A stretch of 64,000 nucleotides of DNA from Palsa-1150 sp964531095 (GTDB taxonomy: Bacteria > Myxococcota_A > Polyangia > Polyangiales > Polyangiaceae). The position numbers were made by a program, and so were the translations under genes. The notes under the pieces are model-generated. The model saw nothing but the letters and a program-made list of their open reading frames with translations. It was not told the origin of the DNA and made no database searches. Positions within the stretch are counted from its first letter, which is position 1. Every line of letters begins with the position of its first letter. Of the stretch, positions 25,796 to 35,511 are shown piece by piece. Location: the NCBI GenBank assembly GCA_964531095.1, contig CAZHED010000001.1, positions 124,001 to 188,000 on the forward strand. Direction: 5' to 3'.

Positions 25796-26997
25796 GCGGG
25801 CCGCACCTCCAGAACGGGCTCTCCCGCACGCTCCACGGAGATGGCGTCTCCCGCCAGAAGCGTGACCGACCGCTCTAGTCGAAGCGTCCCCGCGAACGCG
25901 GGCGGATCATCGGACGTGCCGAGCTCGATCCATCCGTCCTCGCCGCGATTCAGGCGCCAGCGCCCGACCCCCAGCATCGCGGGTCCCAGCGGAGCGATCC
26001 ATCGGCGGCCAGCCACTTCGATGGCCGCTGCCCCGCCGATCTCGCTCGCCGGTCGCACGACCAGGGGCACATCGCGCCCCAGCAGCAGCTCGACGCCGTC
26101 GCCCACGAGCGCCTCTCCGGCGAGGGCCACTCCGCGCAGAGTCGTCGCGTTGCGGCTTCCGAGATCGCGAACGACGACCTGTCCGTCGCGCCTGCCGATG
26201 GCCACATGCCTGCGACTGACGGTGGCTGCGACTACCGCGATGCCGCCCGCAGAACGTTGCGGTCCGCTCGTCGCCGGCGCGGGGTGCTCCGGCGCGCGCC
26301 CGATCACGATTTCGTCGCCCAGAACGATCGCCATGTCCTTGCCGCGCACGCGAACGTTCACCGTGCTCCCCGCGATGCGCTTTCGTTCGATGGATCGCCC
26401 GCGTTCGCGGACCCCCTCGTCGGCGCACTGCCGTGCCAGGGCAGCGGCATCCCGTCGCCGGCCACTGGCGACGAGTAGGGCTATGTCGTCGTGAGCCTTG
26501 CGCCGTGCGATGGCTTCTCGATCGCGCCGTTGCTCCTCGGCGAGGAGCTCGTCGAGCGCGTCCACGTCGCCCGCGCGCGCCAGTGCCCGCGCCTGTCGCT
26601 CGACGTCGCCCGCGCGCGCGTAGGCCCCTGCCGCGGGTCCGTGGTCGCCGATCGCTTCGAGCTCGGACGCGGCGCGCGCCAGATCGCGCCTCACGGCGGC
26701 CGTCACCGGCGCGCCCGCGGCCATCGCGATGACGGCGGACGAGTGTTTGCGCCGCGCGTGGGCGTGCACGCCACTGCCCTCCGGAGCGGTCGCGAGGGCC
26801 AGCCCGTAGTGTCGAAGGCGCTGCTCCGGGTCTGGCTCCGCGTCGCCGCGCAACACCATCACCCGAGCCGCTTCATCGGGCCGGCCGGCGCTCGCGAAGA
26901 GGGCGGCGGCTTGAGCGAGCTCGCCCCGGAGCTCGGCGGCCCGAGCCTTTGCAAGAGGTCGGCCTTTTCCGAGCAAGGTTCCGAAGATGCGCGCCAT
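25792..26997 (-). CDS. FHA-domain protein with helical repeats
   Basis: 401 residues. The N-terminal ~200 residues are Ala/Arg-rich helical repeats (ELAQAAALFASAGRPDEAAR, AAGAYARAGDVERQARALA). A forkhead-associated domain follows, with IVIGRAPE, VSRRHVAIGRRDG and DLGSRNATTLRG, giving the Gly-Arg, Ser-x-x-His and Asn residues that bind phosphothreonine. The tail adds more strands, perhaps a second degenerate FHA-like fold. It is the first gene of the pair with the kinase and starts only 32 bases from divergent pilB. Confidence 0.87.
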   Translation of the reverse strand: MARIFGTLLGKGRPLAKARAAELRGELAQAAALFASAGRPDEAARVMVLRGDAEPDPEQRLRHYGLALATAPEGSGVHAHARRKHSSAVIAMAAGAPVTAAVRRDLARAASELEAIGDHGPAAGAYARAGDVERQARALARAGDVDALDELLAEEQRRDREAIARRKAHDDIALLVASGRRRDAAALARQCADEGVRERGRSIERKRIAGSTVNVRVRGKDMAIVLGDEIVIGRAPEHPAPATSGPQRSAGGIAVVAATVSRRHVAIGRRDGQVVVRDLGSRNATTLRGVALAGEALVGDGVELLLGRDVPLVVRPASEIGGAAAIEVAGRRWIAPLGPAMLGVGRWRLNRGEDGWIELGTSDDPPAFAGTLRLERSVTLLAGDAISVERAGEPVLEVRPA

Positions 26998-27029
26998 GCC
27001 TACTGTAAAGCCTGTTACTCTGACGGAAG

Positions 27030-28730
27030 ATGGCCAACAACAATCGGCTCGGTGAGCTGCTCGTTCGAGAGAAGCTTATCTCGCTGGCGCAGCTCCGGCA
27101 TGCGCAAGAGGAGCAGCAGAAGTCTGGTAACAACCTCGGCTATACCCTCGCCAAGCTCGGCTACGTGAGCGACGACGAGATCACGAGCTTTCTTTCCCAG
27201 CAGTATCGAGTTCCGACGGTCAACCTCGAAGAGTACGAAATCGACGCCGACATCTTGAAGCTCGTGCCGAAGGAGCCGTGCGAGCGGCACAAGGTCGTGC
27301 CCGTTTCGCGGACCGGCAACTCGTTGATCGTCGCGATGGCGGACCCGACCAACCTCAACGCGATCGACGATCTGAAGTTTCTGACGGGCTACAACATCGA
27401 GCCGGTGATCTCCAGCGAGACGGCGATCCACAACGCGATCGAGAAGTACTACAACGCCGGCCCCTCGTACGACGAGGTGATGGCCGGCTTCGACGAGCGC
27501 GAGATCGAGTTCACCGGCGACGAGCAGGATGTGAACCTCCTCGAGCTCGAGAAGGCGAGCGAAGACGCCCCGGTCGTGCGCCTCGTGAACATGATGCTGC
27601 TCAACGCCATCAAGAAGGGGGCGAGCGACATCCACATCGAGCCGTACGAAAAGAAGCTCCGGGTCCGCTACCGCATCGACGGGGTCCTCGCCGAGGAGAT
27701 GACGCCGCCGCTCAAGCTCAAGAACGCCATCACCAGCCGTATCAAGATCATGTCCTCTCTCGACATCGCCGAGAGGCGGCTGCCGCAAGACGGGCGCATC
27801 AAGCTCAAGCTCGGCAAGGGCCGCGAGATGGACTTCCGCATCTCGGTTCTCCCGACGATTTGGGGCGAGAAGGTCGTGATGCGGTTGCTCGACAAGGGCA
27901 ACCTCCAGCTCGACATGACCAAGCTCGGCTTCGACAACAAGCCCCTCGACGACTTCAAGTGGGCGATCAATCAGCCGTGGGGGATGGTCCTGGTCACCGG
28001 CCCGACCGGATCGGGCAAAACGACGACACTCTATTCCGCGCTGACCGAGCTCAACAAGGTCGCGCACAACATCAGCACGGCCGAGGATCCGGTCGAATAC
28101 AACCTGCACGGCATCAACCAGGTGCAGATGCACGACGAGATCGGCCTCAATTTCGCCATGGCCCTCCGTGCGTTTCTCCGCCAGGACCCGGACATCATCA
28201 TGGTGGGGGAGATCCGGGACTTCGAAACCGCCGAGATCGCGGTCAAGGCGGCGCTCACCGGGCACCTCGTCTTGTCGACTCTGCACACGAACGACGCGCC
28301 GGCGACGATATCGCGCCTGCTCAACATGGGAGTCGAGCCCTTTCTCATCACGGCGAGCGTGAACCTGGTGCTCGCCCAGCGACTCGCCCGCAAGATCTGC
28401 TCCGACTGCCGCCAGCAGGTGCGCTACGAGCGAACGATCCTCGAGGATTGCGGCTTCTCCCCCGAGCAAATCGCCACGGCGAAGCTCGTCAAGGGCGCGG
28501 GGTGCCGCACTTGCAATGGCAGCGGCTACAAAGGCCGTATCGCCTTTTACGAAGTAATGCGCTTCAGCGACAATCTGAAGGAGATGGTTCTGCAAGGCGC
28601 ATCGACCGCGGAGCTCAAGCTCGGTGCCATCAAGAATGGAATGAGCTCGCTGCGCGCGAGCGGCATCAAGAAAGTCATCGACGGCGTGACTACCCCCGAG
28701 GAGGTCATGCGGGTGACCATGGCCGATTAG
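27030..28730 (+). CDS. pilB: Type IV pilus extension ATPase PilB
   Basis: 566 residues. N-terminal MshEN/GspE-N domain (LGELLVREKLISLAQLRHA onwards), then the hexameric ATPase: GPTGSGKTTTLYSAL (Walker A), Asp box in ISTAEDPVEYNLHGINQVQ, DPDIIMVGEIRDFETAEIA (Walker B), His box GHLVLSTLHTNDAPATISRL, and a zinc tetracysteine CSDC...CRTCNGSGY. PilB polymerises pilin for twitching (S-) motility. PilT follows after 11 bases. In myxobacteria these pili drive group movement. Confidence 0.96.
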   Translation: MANNNRLGELLVREKLISLAQLRHAQEEQQKSGNNLGYTLAKLGYVSDDEITSFLSQQYRVPTVNLEEYEIDADILKLVPKEPCERHKVVPVSRTGNSLIVAMADPTNLNAIDDLKFLTGYNIEPVISSETAIHNAIEKYYNAGPSYDEVMAGFDEREIEFTGDEQDVNLLELEKASEDAPVVRLVNMMLLNAIKKGASDIHIEPYEKKLRVRYRIDGVLAEEMTPPLKLKNAITSRIKIMSSLDIAERRLPQDGRIKLKLGKGREMDFRISVLPTIWGEKVVMRLLDKGNLQLDMTKLGFDNKPLDDFKWAINQPWGMVLVTGPTGSGKTTTLYSALTELNKVAHNISTAEDPVEYNLHGINQVQMHDEIGLNFAMALRAFLRQDPDIIMVGEIRDFETAEIAVKAALTGHLVLSTLHTNDAPATISRLLNMGVEPFLITASVNLVLAQRLARKICSDCRQQVRYERTILEDCGFSPEQIATAKLVKGAGCRTCNGSGYKGRIAFYEVMRFSDNLKEMVLQGASTAELKLGAIKNGMSSLRASGIKKVIDGVTTPEEVMRVTMAD

Positions 28731-28741
28731 CAGAGACACGC

Positions 28742-29881
28742 ATGACGCAGCCGTCCGAGTTCAAGGTCAACCTGCACCAGCTTCTCAAGACGATGATTGA
28801 GAAGGGGGCGAGCGACATGCACGTGACGACGGGGACGCCGCCCCTCCTGCGCATCGACGGGAGCATCGTCCCGCTGAAGCTACCGCCCCTCGGCCCCGTC
28901 GAGACCAAGCAGCTCTGTTTCTCCGTGCTCACCGAAGAGCAGCGCGCGCACTTCGAGAAGCACAGCGAGCTCGATCTGTCGTTCGGCGTGAAGGGGCTTT
29001 CGCGCTTCCGCGCGAACGTTTACATGCAGCGCGGCGCCGTCGCAGGGGCGTTCCGCACCATCCCGTTCAAGATCCTCACCTCCGACGAGCTGGGCCTGCC
29101 CCCGATCGTCTCGGACTTTGCCAACAAGCCGAGCGGTCTCGTCCTCGTGACCGGGCCTACGGGGTCGGGCAAGTCGACGACGCTGGCCGCGATCATCGAC
29201 AAGGTCAACACCGAGCAGCGACTCCACATCATCACCGTCGAAGATCCGATCGAGTACCTTCACCCGCACAAGCTGTCGATCGTCAACCAGCGCGAAGTCG
29301 GGACGGACACCGATGGGTTCAAGAGCGCACTGAAGTACGTCTTGCGGCAGGACCCGGACGTCGTGCTCGTCGGCGAGATGCGCGATTTCGAGACGATCGA
29401 AGCGGCGCTGACCATCAGCGAGACCGGTCACCTGGTGTTCGCCACGCTCCACACGAACAGCGCGGTCTCGACGATCAATCGGATCATCGACGTTTTCCCG
29501 CCGCATCAGCAGCAGCAAGTTCGGTCGAAGCTCTCGTTCGTGCTGCAGGGGGTCATCTCGCAGCAGCTCTTGCCGCGCATGGGGGCGCCGGGCCGGGTGC
29601 TGGCCCTCGAAGTTCTCGTGCCGAACCAGGCGATCCGAAATCTCATCCGCGAAGACAAGGTTCACCAGATCTATTCGCAGATGCAGGTCGGGCAAGACAA
29701 GTTCGGAATGCAGACTCTGAATCAGAGCCTGTATTCGCTCCATCAGCGAAGGCTCATATCGTACGAAGAGGCGATGGGACGATCGCTCGAGACCGAAGAG
29801 CTGCGAATGATGATGGAGGGCCGCTCGGCGATGCAGATGGCGTCGAGCCAGGCGCCGCCCCCCGTGCCGGCGAAGCGCTGA
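28742..29881 (+). CDS. pilT: Type IV pilus retraction ATPase PilT
   Basis: 379 residues. MTQPSEFKVNLHQLLKTMIE, SDMHVTTGTPPLLRIDG (PAS-like N-domain), GPTGSGKSTTLAAIID (Walker A), Asp box VEDPIEYLHPHKLSIVNQRE, DPDVVLVGEMRDFETIEAA (Walker B), His box FATLHTNSAVSTINRI and the C-terminal bulge typical of PilT (LRMMMEGRSAM in place of AIRNLIRE-linked helices). It powers pilus depolymerisation. Genes are pilB-pilT in one unit. Confidence 0.96.
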   Translation: MTQPSEFKVNLHQLLKTMIEKGASDMHVTTGTPPLLRIDGSIVPLKLPPLGPVETKQLCFSVLTEEQRAHFEKHSELDLSFGVKGLSRFRANVYMQRGAVAGAFRTIPFKILTSDELGLPPIVSDFANKPSGLVLVTGPTGSGKSTTLAAIIDKVNTEQRLHIITVEDPIEYLHPHKLSIVNQREVGTDTDGFKSALKYVLRQDPDVVLVGEMRDFETIEAALTISETGHLVFATLHTNSAVSTINRIIDVFPPHQQQQVRSKLSFVLQGVISQQLLPRMGAPGRVLALEVLVPNQAIRNLIREDKVHQIYSQMQVGQDKFGMQTLNQSLYSLHQRRLISYEEAMGRSLETEELRMMMEGRSAMQMASSQAPPPVPAKR

Positions 29882-29901
29882 GCGGGTTCGCGGGAGGCTG
29901 C

Positions 29902-31782
29902 TCACATCCGACCAGTTCGGCGGATCCACTCCAGGTCGTTTTTCGTTCCCTGGCCCTCGCGCGCCAGCCACAGAACGTACATCCTCGAAAACATCGTCGG
30001 GCTCTCCAGCTCGAGCGAGTGCCAGTTGGCGAGACTCGTGGCCGCCGGATCGTTCGGGAACCTCCTTCGATACGCCTGCATGTCGCCGAGGCCGCGGGCC
30101 TCCACCTGCACGACCCGAAGCCCGAGCTCCCGAACCATGTCCGCGAGGTCGGGCAACGTGAACGAGTGCTCTTCGACGTGGAACGCGAGATCCCTGCACG
30201 TCGAGATCGAGTAGAAATCGTACGAACCAGTGAGGCGCTGCCTCATTGGGTCGTCCTCGTCGCGGGCGAAGATCGCAGCACGAAAGGCTCGGATTCCCTC
30301 TTCGGTCGGCGAGAACCCCATCGACCGCGCCCATGCGCGCGCCTCGGTGAACGCCGCCCGCGCCATCGTGCTGTAGAGGGCGATCTTGAGCGCTCCGCGG
30401 GGGCGAAGAGCGCCCAACAGCGCCCGGAGCCCGGCCGTGGGGTCGCGCATGTGGTGCAGCACACCCGACGAAACGATGAGGTCGAAGCTCCTGCCGATGC
30501 GCGCGATGTCCAGGATGTCGGCTTGCTGGAAGTGCACGTTCTCGATCCGCATCTCGCTCGCCTTGCGGCTCGCGTAGGCCAAGCTGGCGCGGCTGAGGTC
30601 GATGGCGTCTACGCGTGCCGCCGGGAAGATCAGCGCGACGTCGATCGCTTCGCGGCCGGTACCGCAGCCGGCGACGAGGATGTTCCGGCCGCGAGCGAGC
30701 GTCGCCAAGCCGGCGGGTGCGGGCGGACCACCGCCGACGGTCGTCCAGCGCGGGTACGGATTCTCCTCGTATTGCGCTTGGACCGCGCGCGACACGTCGT
30801 CGCTCGGCGGCGAGAGGGTGGGGATCGAAGGGACCAGGGCGTGCTCTTTCCGTGGCTCGTCGACGGTCATCCGGACGAGCTCGCGGTACGACGTCTCTCC
30901 CGAAAGCGCGAGGAACGTGTCGGCATCGGGGTGGCTCGCCAGGGGCCGATAGCAGGCCCGCAGGGCCACTTCGCCCGCCGTCGCAGGCCGATCGGGCAAG
31001 CGGGCGACGTCCTCGCCGCACGCGAACGCGTACTCGCTCAAGAAGCACTGGCGCGCGAGCGTGCACAAGAGGGGAAGGAAGCGGTCTGCGGCGTCGCGAT
31101 TCTCGTAGAACCAGCGACGCGCAAACGTGAGCCCGCGCTCGAAGACGGCGTCGGCAACCAAGAACCGACGGAGTCCGCCGTTGACGAATTCGCTGCTTTG
31201 CCAGGCAGCGAGGCGGTCGCTCGTCACCAGCGCACAGAACGACGCGTAGTCGGGGGCGATCAGGAGCTCACGGATGTCGGCGACCCCGGGGTCGAGGCGG
31301 AGAAGGCTGAGCCACGCGCGGTGCATCAGAGTGTGGGTCAGCGAGGGGTCCGCGAGGCACGCGGTCATCGCAAGGGTCGATCGCTCGCTGGGGCTCGTGA
31401 AGGCGCGCGTCTGATAGATGGCGACCAAGGTCGCGCGATGCGCCGCCGCTGCGGGGTCGAGCAGGACGCAGCTCTCGAAGGGTCCCATCGCGTCGCCGAA
31501 CCGTTGGAGCTGCAAGTACAGCCGCCCGAGCGCCGCGTGCAGGCCGGCGTGGCCGGGGTGCATCGCGCACCCGTGAAGGAGCAGCCGCTCCGCGTCGTCC
31601 CAACGCTGGAGCGCCATCTGCACCTCGCCGGAGACCATCCAGCCCTCCGGTCGGTCGGGCGAGCGCTCGAGCAATGCCAGACACGCGACCGCCGCCTGCG
31701 CTGCACGCCCGGCGGCCAAGTGCCGCTTCGCCTCACCCAAGAGCGCCGACGGCTCGGAAGAAAGAGACTTGCGTGAGGTCAC
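29902..31782 (-). CDS. TPR-containing class I SAM methyltransferase
   Basis: 626 residues. Residues 10-140 hold TPR helices (LLGEAKRHLAAGRAAQAAVA, LLERSPDRPEGWMVSGEVQM, LGRLYLQLQRFGDAMGPFES). A central region of unknown fold precedes ENPYPRWTTVGG and a methyltransferase domain: ILVAGCGTGREAIDVAL (SAM loop), VDAIDLSRASLAYA, IENVHFQQADILD and SSGVLHHMRDP. A following HVEEHSFTLPDL..MVRELGLRV is typical of TPR-methyltransferases in large-genome bacteria. Substrate unknown. It is convergent with pilT (20 bases) and divergent from the histidine kinase. Confidence 0.88.
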   Translation of the reverse strand: MTSRKSLSSEPSALLGEAKRHLAAGRAAQAAVACLALLERSPDRPEGWMVSGEVQMALQRWDDAERLLLHGCAMHPGHAGLHAALGRLYLQLQRFGDAMGPFESCVLLDPAAAAHRATLVAIYQTRAFTSPSERSTLAMTACLADPSLTHTLMHRAWLSLLRLDPGVADIRELLIAPDYASFCALVTSDRLAAWQSSEFVNGGLRRFLVADAVFERGLTFARRWFYENRDAADRFLPLLCTLARQCFLSEYAFACGEDVARLPDRPATAGEVALRACYRPLASHPDADTFLALSGETSYRELVRMTVDEPRKEHALVPSIPTLSPPSDDVSRAVQAQYEENPYPRWTTVGGGPPAPAGLATLARGRNILVAGCGTGREAIDVALIFPAARVDAIDLSRASLAYASRKASEMRIENVHFQQADILDIARIGRSFDLIVSSGVLHHMRDPTAGLRALLGALRPRGALKIALYSTMARAAFTEARAWARSMGFSPTEEGIRAFRAAIFARDEDDPMRQRLTGSYDFYSISTCRDLAFHVEEHSFTLPDLADMVRELGLRVVQVEARGLGDMQAYRRRFPNDPAATSLANWHSLELESPTMFSRMYVLWLAREGQGTKNDLEWIRRTGRM

Positions 31783-31844
31783 GACTCCGATCCCTACATC
31801 TATCGCGAAAGCGGCGATCTGCGGTTTTCTCCACCCACTGCCGG

Positions 31845-33216
31845 ATGGTGTACCTTCTTTCTCTTCGGAGGAAGGAAAGCGTCTTGCGGGGGCAACCCAA
31901 GAACGGCGGTCCGGCGCGCGTCGAGCGACAGCTCGCGATGGCGCAGCAAATCACCCATATCGGCAGTTGGGGGTGGAACGCCCGCACCAAGGCCGTAGAG
32001 TGGTCCGACGAGCTCTATCGCATCTACGGCCTGAAGCCTCAGTCCGTCGACATCACATTCGAATCGTTTCTCGAGCGGGTTCATCCGGCCGATCGGCAGC
32101 GCGTCGTCGGGGAGGTCACCGCAGCGCTCGAGAGGGGCGGGCGATTCGGCTACGGTGAGCGGATCGTTCGCCCGGACGGCTCGATACGGCACCTCCAGAC
32201 CGTGGGCGAGGCCGACCGCGACGAAGAGGGACGCGTCGTGGGCCTCATCGGCGCTTGCCGGGACGTGACCGACGAGCTCGAGCGCGACGAGACGACCCGG
32301 CTCTACGCCGACATCGTTCACTATGCGCAGATATCATTGAGCGTCTGGGAGGTCGGCCGGCCCGACGACCGGAGCACCGTGCGGCTCGTCGCGTTCAATC
32401 CGGCGGCGGAGCGCACTGCGCTCCGACCGCTCCTACTACCGCGAACCGCGCGTTCCGACGGACGCCGATCGCGAGCTCATCGAGCGCGCGACCCACCTCG
32501 CGGGGATCGCGATCGAGCGCACGCAGTTCGACGAGCAGCTGCGTGCGCTCTCGGCGCGGGTCGAGTCGGTTCGCGAAGACGAGCGCACGGGGATCGCGCG
32601 CGAGATCCACGACGAGCTTGGTCAGAGCCTCACCGCCCTGAAGCTCGATCTCGCGTGGGTCGGCCGGCGCCTGTCGAGCGAATCCGGCGCCTCGCCCGAG
32701 GGCCTGGTGCAAAAGCTACGCGCCATGTCGGACATGACCGATGACATCATTCGTCAGGTTCGTCGCATTTCGGCCGAGCTGCGGCCCGGCGTTCTCGACG
32801 ACCTCGGTCTGCTCGCGGCGATCGAGTGGCAGGCCCAGGAGTTCGAAAAGCGGACGGGCACGACGTGCGCCGTCACGTCCAACGTGGACGATCTGAGGCT
32901 CGCCCGCGACCTGTCGACGGCCGTGTTCCGAATCTTCCAGGAGGCGCTCACCAACGTGGCGCGACACGCGGAGGCGAGTCGAGTCGACGTACGGCTTCAT
33001 CGCGGCGACCGCAACGTACGACTCGAGGTCACCGACGACGGAAAGGGCATCTCGCCCGAATCCTTGCGGAGTCCCGGCTCGCTCGGCTTGCTCGGGATCC
33101 GCGAGCGAGCGCGCCGGCTCGGAGGGGCGGCGAGCTTTCGCGGCGCGAGCCCGCAGGGCACGATCGTGTCGCTCGATCTGCCCGTGGAGGCCCGCGAACG
33201 ATCGGAGCCGACGTGA
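31845..33216 (+). pseudogene. Sensor histidine kinase with internal deletion and frameshift (PAS-PAS'-'GAF-HisKA_3-HATPase)
   Basis: The first part (frame from ATG 31845) encodes a full PAS domain (HIGSWGWNARTKAVEWSDEL; RIVRPDGSIRHLQTVGEADR) and the first ~40 residues of a second PAS (YADIVHYAQISLSVWEVG to AFNPAAER). At about 32405-32420 sense moves to another frame, entering directly at the end of a GAF domain (SYYREPRVPTDADRELIERA). HisKA_3 follows (His codon 32608-32610 in IAREIHDELGQSL), then HATPase (VFRIFQEALTNVARHA, DDGKGISPE, GLLGIRERARRLGG). Both domains at the junction are partial, so about half a PAS and most of a GAF are lost. Its stop overlaps the NarL-type regulator's start. Either a true decayed gene or an assembly collapse at the hairpin. 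Confidence 0.8.
32407..32425. repeat. Perfect 9-bp palindrome at the kinase break point
   Basis: CGGAGCGCA, one C, TGCGCTCCG. It sits exactly where the reading frame and domain order of the histidine kinase break, so it may have caused a hairpin-mediated deletion or a sequencing/assembly error. Confidence 0.75.
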
Positions 33217-33845
33217 TCAAAGTCCTGGTCGCCGACGATCACGCCGTCGTTCGACGCGGCTTGCGCCAGATCCTCGCCGAGACCCCCGACATCCTCGTCG
33301 GAGCGGAGGCAGCGACGGCCGAGGAGGTGCGCCGCTCGGTGCGCGAAGAGCGCTTCAATGCCGTCGTGCTCGACATCAGCTTGCCGGGAGGCAGCGGGCT
33401 CGAGCTCCTCGGCGAGATACGGCGGGAGCGCCCCGAGCTGCCCATCCTCATTTTGACCGTCTACTCCGAGGACCAATACGCGATTCGGGCGATCAAAGCG
33501 GGAGCGGCTGGGTTTCTCACGAAAGAGAGCGCGCCGGACAAGCTCGTCGAGGCCGTGCGAAAGGTGGCCGGCGGCGGGCGCTACGTGAGCGCCGAGCTGG
33601 CCGAGACCTTGGCGTCCGTGCTCGCCGGCGAGAAGGGGGGAGCGGTCCACGAGCGGCTTTCGGATCGGGAGTTCGAAATCCTGAAGATTCTCGCGTCGGG
33701 AAAGACCGTCTCCGAAGCCGCGCTAGAGCTATCTCTGAGCGTCAAGACCGTGAGCACGCACAGGACGCGCATCCTCAAGAAGATGGAGATGCGAACGAAC
33801 GCGGAGCTCATGCACTACGCCATGCGCCACGGCTTGGTCGAGTAG
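33213..33845 (+). CDS. NarL/FixJ-type response regulator
   Basis: 210 residues from GTG 33213 (GTGA overlap with the kinase stop). Receiver domain with Asp8/Asp9 (VADDH), phospho-acceptor Asp54 (VVLDISLPGG), Thr82 and Lys104 (FLTKES), all intact. LuxR-type helix-turn-helix at residues 148-210 (LSDREFEILKILASGKTVSE, LSVKTVSTHRTRILKKM). The natural partner is the HisKA_3 kinase upstream. If that kinase is truly broken, this regulator may be orphaned or fed by another kinase. Confidence 0.93.
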   Translation: MIKVLVADDHAVVRRGLRQILAETPDILVGAEAATAEEVRRSVREERFNAVVLDISLPGGSGLELLGEIRRERPELPILILTVYSEDQYAIRAIKAGAAGFLTKESAPDKLVEAVRKVAGGGRYVSAELAETLASVLAGEKGGAVHERLSDREFEILKILASGKTVSEAALELSLSVKTVSTHRTRILKKMEMRTNAELMHYAMRHGLVE

Positions 33846-33902
33846 GACGATCGACCGGGGGGTACCGCCGCACGGTCCTACACACGAATCGGCGTCCCGC
33901 CG

Positions 33903-34310
33903 ATGACCCGGGGCGACCGTCGCCGCTACGATGGCTGCGTGAGGGTGCTCATCGTGGACGACTCCGCGATCGTTCGTGACCGACTGGCATCGGCGGTCGG
34001 CGAGCGACCGGGTATCGAACTGATGCAGGCCACCGGCGCCGACGAGGCGCTCGCGATCGCCAGCCGCGGCCGGCCCGACGTCGTCCTTCTGGATTTCCAC
34101 ATGCCCGGCAGGAGCGGCCTCGCGGTCATCGCGGACCTCAAGGCGATGTCCCCGCCGCCGGTGGTGGTCGTGCTCACCTGGCAACCGACGGAGGCCCACC
34201 GCCGGAAATGCCTTTCCATGGGCGCGGACTTCTTCTTCGACAAGGCATTCGATTTCTCGCGGGTCTTGCAGAGCGTCATCGGGTCCGACGAGCCGCGCGG
34301 TCCCGTCTGA
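33903..34310 (+). CDS. Single-domain CheY-like response regulator
   Basis: 135 residues; GTG 33939 (VRVLIVDDS) is an alternative start. Only a receiver is present: Asp19/Asp20, phospho-acceptor Asp64 (VVLLDFHMPGRSG), Thr92 and Lys114 (FFFDKAFD). There is no output domain, so it probably works by protein-protein contact or as a phosphate relay for the kinase that follows 6 bases later. Confidence 0.88.
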   Translation: MTRGDRRRYDGCVRVLIVDDSAIVRDRLASAVGERPGIELMQATGADEALAIASRGRPDVVLLDFHMPGRSGLAVIADLKAMSPPPVVVVLTWQPTEAHRRKCLSMGADFFFDKAFDFSRVLQSVIGSDEPRGPV

Positions 34311-34316
34311 CACGCC

Positions 34317-35474
34317 ATGGCGCGACGTCCGACGCGCGAACGCGCGACCGGCCGACGGCGCGCGACCGGCCCCAGCCGCACGATCCGCCGTATGCACGAC
34401 GATGCCCTGTACGAATCGTTCTTCGAAGACTCGTTCGAGGCCGCGGTCATAGTCGCCGAGGACGGTCGAGCGGCCCGAATGAACCGCGCGGCGCGCGAGT
34501 TCCCGCTAGCCGACCTCGCCGCCCTGATCCAGGATCGCACCGCCGCCACCAGTTTCTACGACGAGGTGAGGCGGCACGGGCGGGCCACCCTGCACCTGCG
34601 TCTGACCGAGACCGAAGGGCGCGGCCGTCACGTCGAGCTCGAGGGGAGACGCGCGGGCCGCTGGTCGGTCGTCGTCGTCCGCGACACCACCGAGCGCGAC
34701 CTGCTGAACGACGAGCTCCTCCGCCTGCGGCGCGGGGAGTCGGCGGGGTACTTGGTGGCCAGCCTGGTCCACGACTTCAACAATCTGCTTACGATCATCG
34801 CCTGCTCGAGCGCCGCACTTGCGAACGAAATCGGCGACCGTGTCCCTTCCCTCGAGATCCTGGACGAGATCCAGTCGGCCGCGGGTCGGGCGGCAAAGAT
34901 CGTCCGGCAGATGCTCTCTCCGGAGCCCCCCCAAGCGCGCGCCCCGCAGTACGTGAAGGTCAACGACGCGATCGCCGAGGTCCGGCCTCTCCTCGAGCGG
35001 ACCGTCGGTCCGAACGTGGAGCTGTCGCTTGCGTTGGGCGTAGACGTCGGCGAAGCGACGGCCGACCGCGATGCGTTGGAGCGCGCGCTCTTGAATCTCG
35101 CCGCCAACGCCCGTGACGCGATGCCGCGGGGAGGGCGTCTGACGATTGGTACCCACGCGGTGCGGCTCGGCGAGGACGAGTCGGCGGGGCCGGACCGGGC
35201 ATACGCGGCGATTGCCGTGTCCGACACGGGCATCGGGATGTCGCGCGAAGTCAGGGCTCGGATATTCGATCGCTTCTACACGACCAAGAGCGCGAACCGG
35301 GGCAGCGGCCTCGGATTGTCGATGGTGCAGCGATTCGTCGCCGAGAGCGGCGGATGCGTCTCGGTCCACAGTTATCCGGGGCAAGGGACGACGTTCTTGC
35401 TCTATCTCCCGAGCGCGTACGGCCCGGAGCGGGCGATGACCGAGCCATCGTTGACGTGCTGCCTCCACGCGTGA
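34317..35474 (+). CDS. PAS sensor histidine kinase (HisKA-HATPase)
   Basis: 385 residues; ATG 34392 would remove a basic 25-residue leader and may be the true start. PAS-like sensor at about 30-125 (LYESFFEDSFEAAVIVAEDG). H-box with His152 (SLVHDFNNLLTIIACSS). HATPase with N-box (ALLNLAANARDAMPRGG), G1 (VSDTGIGMS), F-box (IFDRFYTTKS) and G2 (GSGLGLSMVQ). The HDFNN H-box is the NtrB-like/hybrid-kinase type. No membrane segment, so cytosolic. It probably pairs with the CheY-like protein just upstream. Confidence 0.9.
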   Translation: MARRPTRERATGRRRATGPSRTIRRMHDDALYESFFEDSFEAAVIVAEDGRAARMNRAAREFPLADLAALIQDRTAATSFYDEVRRHGRATLHLRLTETEGRGRHVELEGRRAGRWSVVVVRDTTERDLLNDELLRLRRGESAGYLVASLVHDFNNLLTIIACSSAALANEIGDRVPSLEILDEIQSAAGRAAKIVRQMLSPEPPQARAPQYVKVNDAIAEVRPLLERTVGPNVELSLALGVDVGEATADRDALERALLNLAANARDAMPRGGRLTIGTHAVRLGEDESAGPDRAYAAIAVSDTGIGMSREVRARIFDRFYTTKSANRGSGLGLSMVQRFVAESGGCVSVHSYPGQGTTFLLYLPSAYGPERAMTEPSLTCCLHA

Positions 35475-35511
35475 CGGGCGGGACGTCCCCCGCCATTCGC
35501 GAGCGTCGGCC

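Noticed and set aside
35477..35494. GC hairpin between convergent kinase and TPR genes
   Set aside because: Six-bp stem with no T-run on either strand; could help termination but not enough to call.
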